Assembly (NCBI GenBank): GCA_025454425.1
Contig: JALOOL010000017.1
Coordinates: 1 to 34,969, forward strand
Direction: 5' to 3'
Origin: Hydrococcus sp. Prado102
Lineage (GTDB): Bacteria; Cyanobacteriota; Cyanobacteriia; Cyanobacteriales; Microcystaceae
Length of the DNA stretch: 34,969 bases
Shown: one piece after another, positions 1 through 8,600 of the stretch
Layout: the number at the start of each line of letters is the position of its first letter
How positions within the stretch are numbered: the stretch's first letter is position 1
Translations under genes and position numbers: made by a program
Notes under the pieces: generated by a model
What the model saw: the letters and a program-made list of their open reading frames with translations, nothing else
Databases searched by the model: none
What the model was told of the DNA's origin: nothing

Positions 1-219
1 AATGAAGTTGATCTAACGGATAACAAAGTCGCCAATGCTAAAATTGATTTTTCAATTCATGCAAAACCTTGGGCAACGGCAGGTAAAGAATGGGCTAAAG
101 ACATCGAATTCATTTGGCAAAGTAAATTTGGTTTTGGTAATACGGTGTACCAAGGAGCAAACAGATATTATCATTACGATTACGATTTTGTAAAATTACT
201 TCGACTCCCGATTCTGTAG
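1..219 (+). pseudogene. 3' fragment of an unidentified coding sequence, fused into receptor remnant
   Basis: The plus strand is open from base 1 to a TAG at 217-219 and codes about 72 residues with ordinary composition (motifs KIDFSIHAKPW, KDIEFIWQSKFGFG, YYHYDYDF). I do not recognise the family. Nucleotide similarity to the intact receptor gene (around 8635-8700) begins near base 187, so the last ten or so codons (KLLRLPIL) are antisense receptor sequence. What is real is therefore the part before about 187, the tail of a gene that begins outside the window and was joined to a broken receptor gene. The W-rich, I/W/F-patterned segment could be the end of a toxin- or phage-type protein, but that is a guess. 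Confidence 0.45.
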
Positions 220-490
220 GATTTATCTCGACTCCCGTAATCGGTATAATCCCCTCTCTTTGCAAGGGGTTATTTGGTGTTTGTCCTAAGATGCGATCGC
301 GACTAACACGATTTTCGCTCGGTTGAGTAATATTTTTACTAGATTCATTTAATGTAAGTTTTTCTAGCCTCTGGGTAATATCTTCGCCGCGAATATCTTT
401 GTTTACTTCCTCACTTTTAGCCGAAATCGCGATCGCAACTATCGTTGCACTCGCTAGCACCAAGCTTTGAAACAATCTATCTAACTTCAT
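187..490 (-). pseudogene. Truncated 5' end of an AMIN-domain TonB-dependent receptor
   Basis: The first about 100 codons match the start of the intact receptor at 5611-8895: MKLDRLFQSLVLASA against MKLDKLFQSLLLASA, then SRDRILGQTPNN against SKEQILGRIPTS, then the first strand of an AMIN domain (ITGVEINPTESGVEVILQ). Similarity stops at about base 187, and the frame then runs on to a chance stop at 110. Plug and barrel are absent, so this is a remnant. The ATG at 490 is the likely start because it matches the intact copy and follows a GTGAGGGA ribosome site; an upstream in-frame TTG at 508 is less likely. A small palindrome rich in C and G lies in the linker just before the AMIN strand. The remnant is downstream of, and in the same direction as, the AraC gene at 755-1774, which probably once controlled it. 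Confidence 0.75.
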
Positions 491-671
491 GTATTCCCTC
501 ACACCCAAAAAAATTTACTTAGAAGAAGCTCTGACTCGACCTAACAACAACTAATTGCTATAGGTTTGCATTTATTTATTTCAACAACGCTCGTCAGATT
601 CTCGATGTCTTATCAAAAGGCGAAGATTAGCTTCGCACAGTGTAGGAATCGTGAATGTTTAGATTAGCTTC

Positions 672-688
672 TTAAGAAAATTTCTTAA
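672..688. promoter_or_regulatory. Perfect AT-rich palindrome upstream of receptor remnant
   Basis: TTAAGAAA-A-TTTCTTAA is a perfect 8-1-8 inverted repeat between the AraC gene and the receptor remnant. It could be a regulator operator for the former receptor gene or part of a weak terminator of the AraC gene; no T-run follows in the AraC direction. Nothing in the sequence decides between these. Confidence 0.3.
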
Positions 689-754
689 TTGAATAGGTAT
701 AATAAGGGATTTGTATATTGAATTTGAACGATCGACGGATTTTTTTTGGGAACG

Positions 755-1774
755 CTAGAGGTAATTTGAATGATTTTGCCGATATTTTTGGGGATTGACA
801 CCGAATTTTTGACGAAAAGCGATCGCAAAATAGCTGCGACTTTCAAAACCCACCCTTGAAGCAACATCTTCCACCTTCATTTCCCCTGTTGCTAAAAATT
901 GTCGTGCCACCTCAAGTCGATAGTCGTGCAAGTATTTAAAAGCTGATGTTCCAAAAACTTGACGGAAACCGCGCTTCAACTTAAAGTCATTTAAGCCGAC
1001 TTGTCGTGCTAACTCAACAAGGCTGGGTGGATTTTCTAAATTACTCAGTAAAATTTCTTTAGCTTGATGAATTCTCTCAACATCGCTCAAGTCTTTGGCA
1101 AAAGAGTTTTTTTGATAAAAACTATTATCTTGAAATTGTTGTAAATGCAGCGTTATTAGATCGACTGCCCTACTTTCTAAATACATCTGCCTCATCAAGC
1201 CTTGATAGGGACATTGTAAAATCTCATGTAAGGTTTGCCGCATTTTTCGTGTTGTTTTTCCTAAGCGATAGTAAGGTTGCGGTCGATCGCTCATTACACC
1301 TTGACGCATCTCTACTGGGATCTGTTCTAATAATTCTTCCCCAAAACTTTGAAAAAATTGTTGCGGTTCAAATCCAATATAAATACGTGAAAATTTTTCT
1401 CCGGCTTGCCACCATTCAGTTTCTTTGACATCGCAGTTGCATTCCGAATAATATCTACCCGTTATTTCCTCAGTTTCATTGGTTAAACCGTGACGATGGA
1501 TTTTCACTTTTCCTGACAGAAAAAAGCTCAAACCAAATTGATAATTGTCATTAATATCCCTTTGCCAAACCAGATCTTCAGTCAACTCGCACTCGTATAA
1601 ACCAATGTTTAGTCCATGTCGCAACTTTATTCGCGAGTCATACTCATTGCCGATACCTGGAAGATAGCCTTGATAAATCGTTTCTAGATCGGATGATTTG
1701 TAGAAAATCTTCCCATTTTGCCAATTTTCCTCCCACAATTCACCACATTCTTTATCGGTAATAATTTTTGTCAT
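755..1774 (-). CDS. AraC family transcriptional regulator (PchR-like)
   Basis: A 339-residue regulator. The last 100 residues (about 235-335) form two helix-turn-helix units typical of AraC: SLVELARQVGLNDFKLKRGF, then VEDVASRVGFESRSYFAIAF followed by KFGVNPQKYR. The N-terminal 200 residues are the ligand-sensing part seen in PchR-type proteins, which in Pseudomonas senses ferri-pyochelin and activates siderophore uptake genes. In cyanobacteria such regulators sit next to TonB-dependent receptors, as here (receptor remnant just downstream, intact receptor 4 kb away). The start is an ATG; no strong Shine-Dalgarno is visible. A Fur-like AT palindrome lies directly upstream (1779-1799). The effector is not readable from sequence. 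It is paralogous to the regulator at 9059-10057. Confidence 0.9.
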   Translation of the reverse strand: MTKIITDKECGELWEENWQNGKIFYKSSDLETIYQGYLPGIGNEYDSRIKLRHGLNIGLYECELTEDLVWQRDINDNYQFGLSFFLSGKVKIHRHGLTNETEEITGRYYSECNCDVKETEWWQAGEKFSRIYIGFEPQQFFQSFGEELLEQIPVEMRQGVMSDRPQPYYRLGKTTRKMRQTLHEILQCPYQGLMRQMYLESRAVDLITLHLQQFQDNSFYQKNSFAKDLSDVERIHQAKEILLSNLENPPSLVELARQVGLNDFKLKRGFRQVFGTSAFKYLHDYRLEVARQFLATGEMKVEDVASRVGFESRSYFAIAFRQKFGVNPQKYRQNHSNYL

Positions 1775-1778
1775 CGTT

Positions 1779-1799
1779 TATTAATAATTATTCTCAATA
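1779..1799 (-). promoter_or_regulatory. Candidate Fur (iron) box upstream of AraC gene
   Basis: On the minus strand the sequence TTGAGAATAATTATTAATAA contains the palindrome AATAATTATT and resembles the NAT-repeat form of bacterial Fur operators. It lies 5 to 25 bases upstream of the AraC start codon, a position where a bound repressor would block transcription or translation. AT-rich spacers give chance matches, so this is a moderate call. Confidence 0.4.
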
Positions 1800-1835
1800 A
1801 AATTATTGCTAATCATACAGTACTACATCGGAACT

Positions 1836-3020
1836 TTACAAGTCAGTTCTGGTTTGCCACAGTAAGAGCATTGCTGCTGAAGCGATCGCGCAGGCGCTTC
1901 CCACCACAAAGGTTACAGAAGGCTCGAACTGCTGCCAAAACCAACCTGCTAAGAGATTGGCAACTAGAACAGTTGTTCCCATCACTAAATCAAATACACC
2001 AAATGCAGTACCTCGTATCCCAGGCGCAATTAAATCTGCAACGATCGCGCTTAACAATCCCTGCGTACTGCCGAGATAAACCCCATACAAGGCAAAAAGT
2101 CCCCAAATCTGCCAATTATAACCAGCAAAAGCAAAACCGAGATAAACGATGGTATAGAGTCCGAAACCAAGAACTAAAAATCGAACTCGTCCTACGCGAT
2201 CCGAGAGCCTGCCAAGCGGATAAGCGGTTATGCTATAGGTAACGTTCATGACCATCAGCAACAGAGGCGCTACAGTAGGAGCGATATCAAATTGCTGCGA
2301 TCGCAACAGTAAAAATGCCTCGCTCGAATTCCCTAGATGAAACACGGCAATAATAGCTGTTAATTGCCAAAAAGCCGGACTCAAATCGTTTAATATTTGC
2401 CAGGATAAAGCAGGGACGCGAGAACGATTGCTAGGTGACTCTCGCACTTGCGAGGCTAACAAAATCGCGGCAGTTATGGCGGGAAACACTGCCACCCAAA
2501 ACACCCAACGAAAATTTTGTTGGGAAATTGCCATGAGTACAGTTGCTAAAATTGGCCCGATAACAGCGCCAATGGAATCCAAGGATTTTCGCAACCCAAA
2601 TGCCGATCCTCTTTGTTCGAGAGGGGTTACATCGGCGATTAAAGCATTGCGAGGTGCGCCGCGAATGCCTTTTCCCATGCGATCGACGATACGAGCGAGT
2701 AAAATCCAACTAGGACTAATAGCGATGGCAAATAAAGGTTTTGAGAGTGCAGATAATCCATAGCCAAACACTAATAGATCTTTACGACGCTGCCAAACAT
2801 CACTTAAACGTCCCGAAAAAACTTTGAGAACTGTCGCTACGACTTCTCCAATGCCTTCAATAAAACCTAGCACGACAAGATTAGTTCCCATTGAAACCAA
2901 AAACAAAGGAAGCACTGAATGAATCGTCTCAGTGCTGATGTCCATGAAGAGACTGACAAATCCCAAGATCCAAACAGTTCGGGGAAGCGATCGCAAATTT
3001 GATGAGAGTTTTATTTTCAT
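1836..3020 (-). CDS. MFS transporter, probably siderophore-related
   Basis: A 394-residue major facilitator superfamily protein with about 12 hydrophobic segments. Visible family motifs are GRLSDVWQRRKD between helices 2 and 3, the related GRLSDRVGRVRF in the second half, and DRMGKGIRGAPRNALIAD after helix 4. The open frame extends to 3206, but the first 62 residues of that longer frame are hydrophilic and overlap an AraC remnant in another frame, so I place the start at the ATG at 3020 (MKIKLSS...), where the first helix follows (WILGFVSLFMDIS). It lies 14 bases after the stop of that AraC remnant and upstream of the AraC gene in the same direction. Its place in an iron island suggests siderophore import or export across the inner membrane; substrate and direction are inferred only. 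Confidence 0.85.
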   Translation of the reverse strand: MKIKLSSNLRSLPRTVWILGFVSLFMDISTETIHSVLPLFLVSMGTNLVVLGFIEGIGEVVATVLKVFSGRLSDVWQRRKDLLVFGYGLSALSKPLFAIAISPSWILLARIVDRMGKGIRGAPRNALIADVTPLEQRGSAFGLRKSLDSIGAVIGPILATVLMAISQQNFRWVFWVAVFPAITAAILLASQVRESPSNRSRVPALSWQILNDLSPAFWQLTAIIAVFHLGNSSEAFLLLRSQQFDIAPTVAPLLLMVMNVTYSITAYPLGRLSDRVGRVRFLVLGFGLYTIVYLGFAFAGYNWQIWGLFALYGVYLGSTQGLLSAIVADLIAPGIRGTAFGVFDLVMGTTVLVANLLAGWFWQQFEPSVTFVVGSACAIASAAMLLLWQTRTDL

Positions 3021-3034
3021 GATTGAGGCTAGGA

Positions 3035-3235
3035 TTAATCGCGATCGCGCAGACGGATATTGCAGATTTCTAGCTCCAATCCCGAACGCAGTTCTATATT
3101 CCGATAATATCCATACCCTAATTGCTTGGGATATTTCAAGGTTTTGTCCAACGGGTCGCATGGGTCGTGTTGGGCAGTTGCTTCGGCTTCTTCTATAAGT
3201 TCCCAAAAAGATTGCTGCGAGAGAGTAATAGTCAT
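3035..3235 (-). pseudogene. N-terminal remnant of a third PchR-like AraC regulator
   Basis: A 66-codon frame beginning MTITLSQQSFWELIEEA and continuing KYPKQLGYGYYRNIELRSGL. It aligns with the start of the intact regulator at 9059-10057 (MTIALTLEEEQELWDE..., MPKFLGNGYEKNIELHPKL). The frame stops after RLRDRD at a HIP1-like run, and the DNA-binding half is gone. A deletion appears to have fused this gene's promoter and first 66 codons to the MFS gene, whose start codon is 14 bases away. If still translated it may only act as a leader for the MFS gene. Confidence 0.7.
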
Positions 3236-3370
3236 AATGGTGTTATGAAAGTGTCTTAATGGAAAATCTTCTCATCTTTTTGAGTAAAATATTGTATTAT
3301 AGCCACAGTCATTGAGAAAAGCGATCGCTTATTTTGCGTCTATTAACCTGACGAGTGGGGGAATTATTTT

Positions 3371-3493
3371 ATGGAAGCGCGATCGCGCCTTGAAACTCTA
3401 TCCATAGAACAGTTAGAAGATTTAGGCGAAGCTTTGCTTGATTTTACCAGTTTAACCGACTTGCAGGCTTGGTTAGAAGCGCTTGGGGATTGA
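3371..3493 (+). pseudogene. DUF4351 C-terminal remnant
   Basis: A 40-codon frame starting MEARSRLETLSIEQLEDLGE and continuing ALLDFTSLTDLQAWLEALGD. This is the conserved end of DUF4351, the C-terminal domain of cyanobacterial Rpn-type PD-(D/E)XK nuclease/transposase-like proteins, which are usually around 250-320 residues. The nuclease part is absent. A similar remnant lies at 4321-4437, so the toxin pair between them is bracketed by two copies. Confidence 0.65.
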
Positions 3494-3563
3494 GATAATG
3501 AGGTGCGATCGCGCTTGATAGAATAAAGAGATATGGCGTGGGACTAAAGCATAGAGTGAAAGC

Positions 3564-3923
3564 GTGAGTACATTGTCAGATGAGGAAATTCATCAAGAAA
3601 TTGGCAAGATTGTCGAACCTTTTGAACTATTTGAGTGTTTTGAATGTGCCCAGGCTGTCATGGATTGGCTCAGACAAAATCAAATTAATGGAACGTTGCT
3701 GAGGCTTAAAACTAAATACCGAGATGCTTTTATTTTAAGTTCCCGATGGGAGCGTTTGGGTAATACGGAGAGTATCTCAACCAATGGGATTCATTACGGG
3801 GTAGAAGTGCGGGGTAAAGTCTTCGATAATTTATCGTCTGAGGGATTAAATAAAGAAGCGTGGGTTGATGATTTTGCTTGTCGCAGAGGAGTGTTTGAGG
3901 TTGAAGAAATAGAACGAGTTTAA
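3564..3923 (+). CDS. Papain-fold toxin domain protein
   Basis: A 119-residue protein that I assign to the papain-fold toxin 2 family, common in cyanobacteria as a free-standing small protein or as the C-terminal domain of polymorphic toxins. The expected cysteine protease-like triad is visible: Cys28 at the start of a helix (FECAQAVMDWL), His77 (TNGIHYGVEV) and Asp88 (VFDNLSSEG). Start is a GTG with a weak upstream purine stretch. No signal peptide or delivery domain is present, so it would act inside its own cell unless moved by another system. It is followed after 18 bases by a small gene on the same strand (3942-4298), the likely immunity partner. The target (peptide bond, amide or acyl transfer) is unknown. 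Confidence 0.75.
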   Translation: MSTLSDEEIHQEIGKIVEPFELFECFECAQAVMDWLRQNQINGTLLRLKTKYRDAFILSSRWERLGNTESISTNGIHYGVEVRGKVFDNLSSEGLNKEAWVDDFACRRGVFEVEEIERV

Positions 3924-3941
3924 TGGTTAGGAGAAATCTAA

Positions 3942-4298
3942 ATGAGCGATCTGTTTGCAATATTACAGAAAATTGAGGCTAGACCGGGACTATATATTGG
4001 CAGAGCTTCGGTAAGCGATCTATTTATGTTTATTATTGGTTATAGGACGGCAAGAGAAGAGCTAGGAATTGAACCGATAAAAGCCGAGCTAGATTTTTAT
4101 GGAGAGTTTCAGCCTTGGCTTCAAAAACGGCTAAAGATTACAACGTCTAATTCTTGGGCAAAAATGATTGAGCTTGGCTGTGGTAGCGAAAAAGAAGCAT
4201 TTGAAAGGTTCTTTCGGCTACTTCATGAGTTTTTACAGGATAGCGATCGCGCGATTGCTCGGAGCGCAATCGTCAAGGGAGAATGCAAACCCTATTGA
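3942..4298 (+). CDS. Putative immunity protein for the papain-fold toxin
   Basis: A 118-residue protein beginning MSDLFAILQKIEARPGLYIG. The RPG-(L/M)-YIG motif (residues 14-20) followed by a helix with GYR, and a C-terminal FERFFRLLHEFL segment, are features of small proteins that follow papain-fold toxins in cyanobacteria; function as immunity is inferred from position. The pair is co-directional with an 18-base gap and a TTAGGAG ribosome site before the ATG. The last about 19 residues run through a HIP1 site and look less conserved, so the original C-terminus may have been altered where the DUF4351 remnant was joined. Confidence 0.6.
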   Translation: MSDLFAILQKIEARPGLYIGRASVSDLFMFIIGYRTAREELGIEPIKAELDFYGEFQPWLQKRLKITTSNSWAKMIELGCGSEKEAFERFFRLLHEFLQDSDRAIARSAIVKGECKPY

Positions 4299-4320
4299 CA
4301 ATCCCGCAGAACTGTTAGAG

Positions 4321-4437
4321 GTGCGATCGCGCCTTGAAACTTTTACTATAAAACTACTAGAAAATTTAGGCGAAGCTTTGCTCGATTTTTCCCGCATGAC
4401 CGCTCTGTAAGCTTGGTTAGAAGCACATGAAAGCTGA
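4321..4437 (+). pseudogene. Second DUF4351 remnant with an internal stop
   Basis: Codons read VRSRLETFTIKLLENLGE then ALLDFSRMTAL, a TAA at 4408-4410, then AWLEAHES and a second stop. Alignment with the remnant at 3371-3493 shows the TAA sits where that copy has CAG (Gln), so it is a nonsense change in an otherwise conserved frame. No nuclease domain precedes it. Confidence 0.6.
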
Positions 4438-4461
4438 CTATTCGCCGATAACTTACGGATT

Positions 4462-5430
4462 TTATCCATCTTCTAACAAATATTTAAACAAGTCATCCAA
4501 GACTCGATTCGCTCCTAAAATACTCGGAGTGTCCCATCTATCTGGAGATACAGGGTAAGCTCGATTGTTTTTGACTGCTTTCAAATGACTAAAGAGGGGA
4601 TGTTGCTTATAAAAGCTGGGGGGTCTTTGTTCATCACTAATAATAAATAAGATGTCAGCGTTATACTCATCGAGACTCTCAATGCTCATGGGTGCGCCAG
4701 GATGTGGCAGTTTATAGTGTAGCCCCGTATCCCTTAGAACATCTGCGCTTGCATCACCGTTTACCATAGGTGTATAAACAAGACCCATATTGTAATAAAT
4801 TACGGAAATTTCTATTTGTTCCAACTGGTTTCCTAAGCGTTGCCGAAATTCTTCAATGCGTTTTTGGTATTGGCTCAAAATTTCCTCTGCTTTGGCTTTT
4901 TCACCAAAGACGTTGGCAACATAGCGCAGAGTTTGCTTAAAGAGTGCTTCATTTGCTAGCGAATCAAAAGGGACTTGAACGGTGGGTGCGATCGCTGATA
5001 ATAACTGATATTGACTGGGATGAGGACTGTAATGTGACGTTAAAATCAAATCTGGTTTGAGCAGCAAAATTTTTTCTAATGAAGGCTCAAATGGCTTTCC
5101 AACATTCGTAGCTCCTGCAACATCATCGAGTGATACGCTACCAATAATTTCTTTTCCTCCCACTCTATCAGATGTGTAGCCAATTGGTTTGATACCGAGC
5201 GCGAGCGAGGGATCGAGTGTGAAGGCAGGGTGTAACGCAACAATCCGTTGTGGATGAAGTGGGACACAGGTTTCGCCAAATTCGTGCTGAATGACTCGGC
5301 ACTCAGAAGCAGGCGTTAAGGGGAGATGAGGACTGCGGCTGCCAGATTGGGAGCAAGCTGTAATTAAAAGTAAGGACAAAGCTATCAGTAAACATGGCTT
5401 AATGAGACGATAGGACGGTCTTTTCATCAT
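4462..5430 (-). CDS. Iron-siderophore ABC transporter substrate-binding lipoprotein
   Basis: A 322-residue periplasmic binding protein of the FecB/FhuD class (Peripla_BP_2). The N-terminus MMKRPSYRLIKPCLLIALSL leads to a lipobox LITAC, so it is probably lipid-anchored to the periplasmic face of the inner membrane. The family opening is visible: EFGETCVPLHPQRIVALHP followed by ALGIKPIGYTSD, and the second lobe begins around the long helix EEILSQYQKRIEEFRQ. The longer frame to 5499 would put 23 charged residues before the signal, so I use the ATG at 5430 (the adjacent ATG at 5427 is also possible). It follows the receptor at 5611-8895 on the same strand with a 180-base repeat-filled spacer, and would pass ferri-siderophore to the permeases at 10522-12629. 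Confidence 0.9.
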   Translation of the reverse strand: MMKRPSYRLIKPCLLIALSLLLITACSQSGSRSPHLPLTPASECRVIQHEFGETCVPLHPQRIVALHPAFTLDPSLALGIKPIGYTSDRVGGKEIIGSVSLDDVAGATNVGKPFEPSLEKILLLKPDLILTSHYSPHPSQYQLLSAIAPTVQVPFDSLANEALFKQTLRYVANVFGEKAKAEEILSQYQKRIEEFRQRLGNQLEQIEISVIYYNMGLVYTPMVNGDASADVLRDTGLHYKLPHPGAPMSIESLDEYNADILFIISDEQRPPSFYKQHPLFSHLKAVKNNRAYPVSPDRWDTPSILGANRVLDDLFKYLLEDG

Positions 5431-5469
5431 GCTCGTAGCGACTATAAGCAGGGTGCGTCGTATCTCTGT

Positions 5470-5610
5470 TCCCCTTGTCAGGCTGTTGGCTCTCCTCATT
5501 TTCCCGCCTCTTAGTTCCCCTTGTGAATTGCCCCCCTCTAACTCCCCCTTAGCAATGAGGAGAACCAGTTCCGGCTCCCTCTCCTTGCCGAGAGGAGGGT
5601 TGGGGAGGGG
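5470..5610. repeat. C/G-rich palindromic repeat cluster between receptor and binding protein
   Basis: Short runs such as CCCCCTCTAACTCCCCC and a CTCTCC...GGAGGG hairpin ending GGGGAGGGG fill the spacer. Such units are frequent dispersed repeats in cyanobacterial genomes. The hairpin lies directly after the receptor stop codon and may reduce read-through to the binding protein gene or stabilise the receptor mRNA. Related units are inside the receptor genes at 7984-8020 and around 17590-17700. Confidence 0.55.
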
Positions 5611-8600
5611 TCAAAACCGCCATGAAAGTGTTCCTCGAACGGTAAAAGGCTCGCCAGGATAAACGCTAGAATCGCTATTAGCAGACTCAAAATAATCTAC
5701 ATCGAATAAATTATTGAAGTTCAGCGATGCCCTAAACTGTCCGCGAGTGTAGAAAATAGCGGCATCGGTGCGAAGATAACTGGGTAATGCAAACGAATTG
5801 TCCAAATCTCCCTGGCGATCGCCCACATAGAAAAGTCCAACTCCAAAGCCCAAGCCTTGCAAATCGCCTTCTTGAATTTCGTAGCTCGTCCATAGGTTGA
5901 CGCTATGCTCTGGGACGTTGTTCAAACGATTCCCAACTTCAAAGGTATTGTCTTCCGTGATTCGTGCATCCGTATAGGCATAGCCCGCAATGATATTCCA
6001 GCCTGGGAGGATCTCTCCGGCAACGTTCAATTCAACGCCGCGACTATTTTGTTCGCCTGTTTGAATTTGAAAATTAGGATCGTCTGGATCGGCAGTGGTA
6101 ACGTTTGTGCGCGTCAGATCGTACAGCGCCAGCGTCGCAGAGAGACGGTCATTAATATCAGCTTTGATGCCAATCTCATATTGCGTCCCGCGTCCCGGCT
6201 CAAATAGCTCGTCATCACGGGATCGACCAATGGTGGGTGTGAACGAGCGGCTGTAGCTGGCATAGAGCGAAATTGGTTCAATCGGTTGATAGACAATGCC
6301 CAAACGGGGGCTGAAGGCATTTCCCGATTGGAATGTCTCAGTATCCTCGGTTAAATTCCGATCCGTCTGCTCAAACGCATCAAATCGACCCCCCAATAAT
6401 AGTTTGAGATTGTCTGTCAGGGTGACTCGATCTTGAACATAGATCCCTAAAGAATCGGTTAATCCGGTAGTAACGAAAGGCAGTTCAGTCTGCTCGAATC
6501 TCTCTGAACTGTAGACTGGATCGAAAAGGTCAAGAGGGGCTGCATTAAAGACTCCCAGGAAAGAGCTTCTATCATCTCTTCGCCGCAGATCCGCACCCAA
6601 CAGAATCTGATGCTGAATTGAACCTGTAGAAAACCTACCGACAACATTCGCGATCGAGTCGAAGGTTTGTGTGTCAAAAATCCCACTATCGACACCACGC
6701 TGTATCGTTCTTAGATCGGGGTCAAAACCATTAAAAGCGTAAAGATTTATGTTTCTGTATTGTAAGTCGGCAAAGTAAAAGGAATTTCGCAACGACCAGT
6801 TTTCACTAAAGCGATGTTCCAAGTCGTACCCAACTAGAAGAACCTCTGGATCGTATTCACTATCTTCGTCGGCAATATTACGATTGCGGGGAATCTCTCC
6901 GTTTGGGTTGGGTAATACCGTTCCTACAGCAGGAAGACCGGGGTTCCATCCTTGATTGATGTCGCTGTACTCCACATTGAAGGTGAGATCGGTGCTATCG
7001 CCAATCTCAAACCTTAAAGCACCTGCCACGGCTGGAACTTCTCGCTGCTGAAAATCAACGAAGTTTCCGCCAGATTCATAAGAAGCATTCAGTCGATACA
7101 GGATCGTCCTCGAATCGTTCAGTGGCCCCGCCAAATCAACTGCACCCTGATAGAAGTTGTAGCTGCCAGCAGTCGCTTCAAGTTCGTAAAAAGGCTCGCG
7201 CAGGGGTTGTTTGGTGACAATGTTAATCGTTCCGCCAGGAGGGCCCGAACCAAATAGAACTGAAGCAGGCCCTCTAAGAACTTCAATTCGTTCAATGTTC
7301 GATAAAATTGCTGTTGTCCCACCTGCAAATGAATAACTCAATCCGTTTCTGATTGAGAATGTTTCAAATCCTCGAATCGTGAAACCGTTAAATGCAGGTA
7401 GATAGTTAGGGGCGGTTTGAATCACACCAGGAGCATTTCGCAGGGCTTCATTTAAGGTGTTCGCTTGTTGTTCCTCTAGCACCTGTTGAGGAATAATTTG
7501 AATTGATTGGGGAATATCACGCAAAGGTGTATCGGTTCTCGTTCCGATACTGGTATTCGGAACGCGATACCCATCTTGCTCTCCCGTCACTACCAGTTCG
7601 ATATCTTCTTCTTGCGCTGTTTGCGTCTCGCTAGTGGCGCTAAAAATTAATCCTTCTTCGCTATCAAATAACTCAATTATTGGTTGTTTATCTTCTCCTA
7701 TAACTGTTACCAGTACCGTATTTTCATCTCGATTGGTAACAGTTACCTCGCTTACTCCTTCGATTGGATTTTCGGCTCGAAACGGTTGAATTTGTGCGTT
7801 GGGAATCTCGGCAATAAAATTATTTCCCTCGGATATGTTGACAACTCGCAACTGTTGTGCAGTGCCCGTAGGCGTTAGTAAAAGAATTTCAAATCCCGTT
7901 TCGGTGGGGTTAAGTTTTACGCTCTCTATCGTTACAATTTGACCCTCTTGCGGTTGAGGAGGCGTAGGGGTTTGTGCTTCTTGACCCCCCTCCGACTCCC
8001 CCCTTGTAAAGGAGGGGGTAAAGCCAAAAATCAATCCAGAATCAGAGTCAAATAATTCTACTTGTGGCAGCACTGTTTCTCCAACTGCCGTAACGCGAAT
8101 GGTACTAGCATCAACATTATTAACCGTAACTTCACTAATCCCTTCTATTGGCTTTTCTACTCGAAATGGTTGATTATCGGGCAGTTGTAATTGTGCATTC
8201 GGGATATCGGCGATAAAGTTATTGCCAGAGCTAATATTATTGGGTTGTAATTGTTCGGCGCTTTGGGGTGGCGTTTGTAAGAGTAGTTCTATTCCCGTTT
8301 CTGTAGGATTGAGTTGTACTCCTGTGACTGCAATGATTTGACTTGCTTCCGGTTGGGGGGTAGGTGGAGTTTGGGTGCTTGAGTTTGCTGGAGTTAAACT
8401 CAAAATCAAGCCTTCATCGCTATCAAACAGTTCTACTTGCAGAGGTGCCGTTTCTCCAACTACTGTGACTTGAACTGTCTTTTCATCAAGATTAATAATG
8501 GTTATTTCGCGGATTCCTGTTACGGGGTTTTGGACGCGAAATGGTTTCTTTAATTGCGCGTTAGGAATCTCGGCAATGAAGTTATTTTTTTCAGCGCGAT

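Noticed and set aside
1718..2242. 174-codon plus-strand frame over the MFS gene
   Set aside because: Antisense to a clear transporter gene; Arg/Gln-rich composition of a shadow frame.
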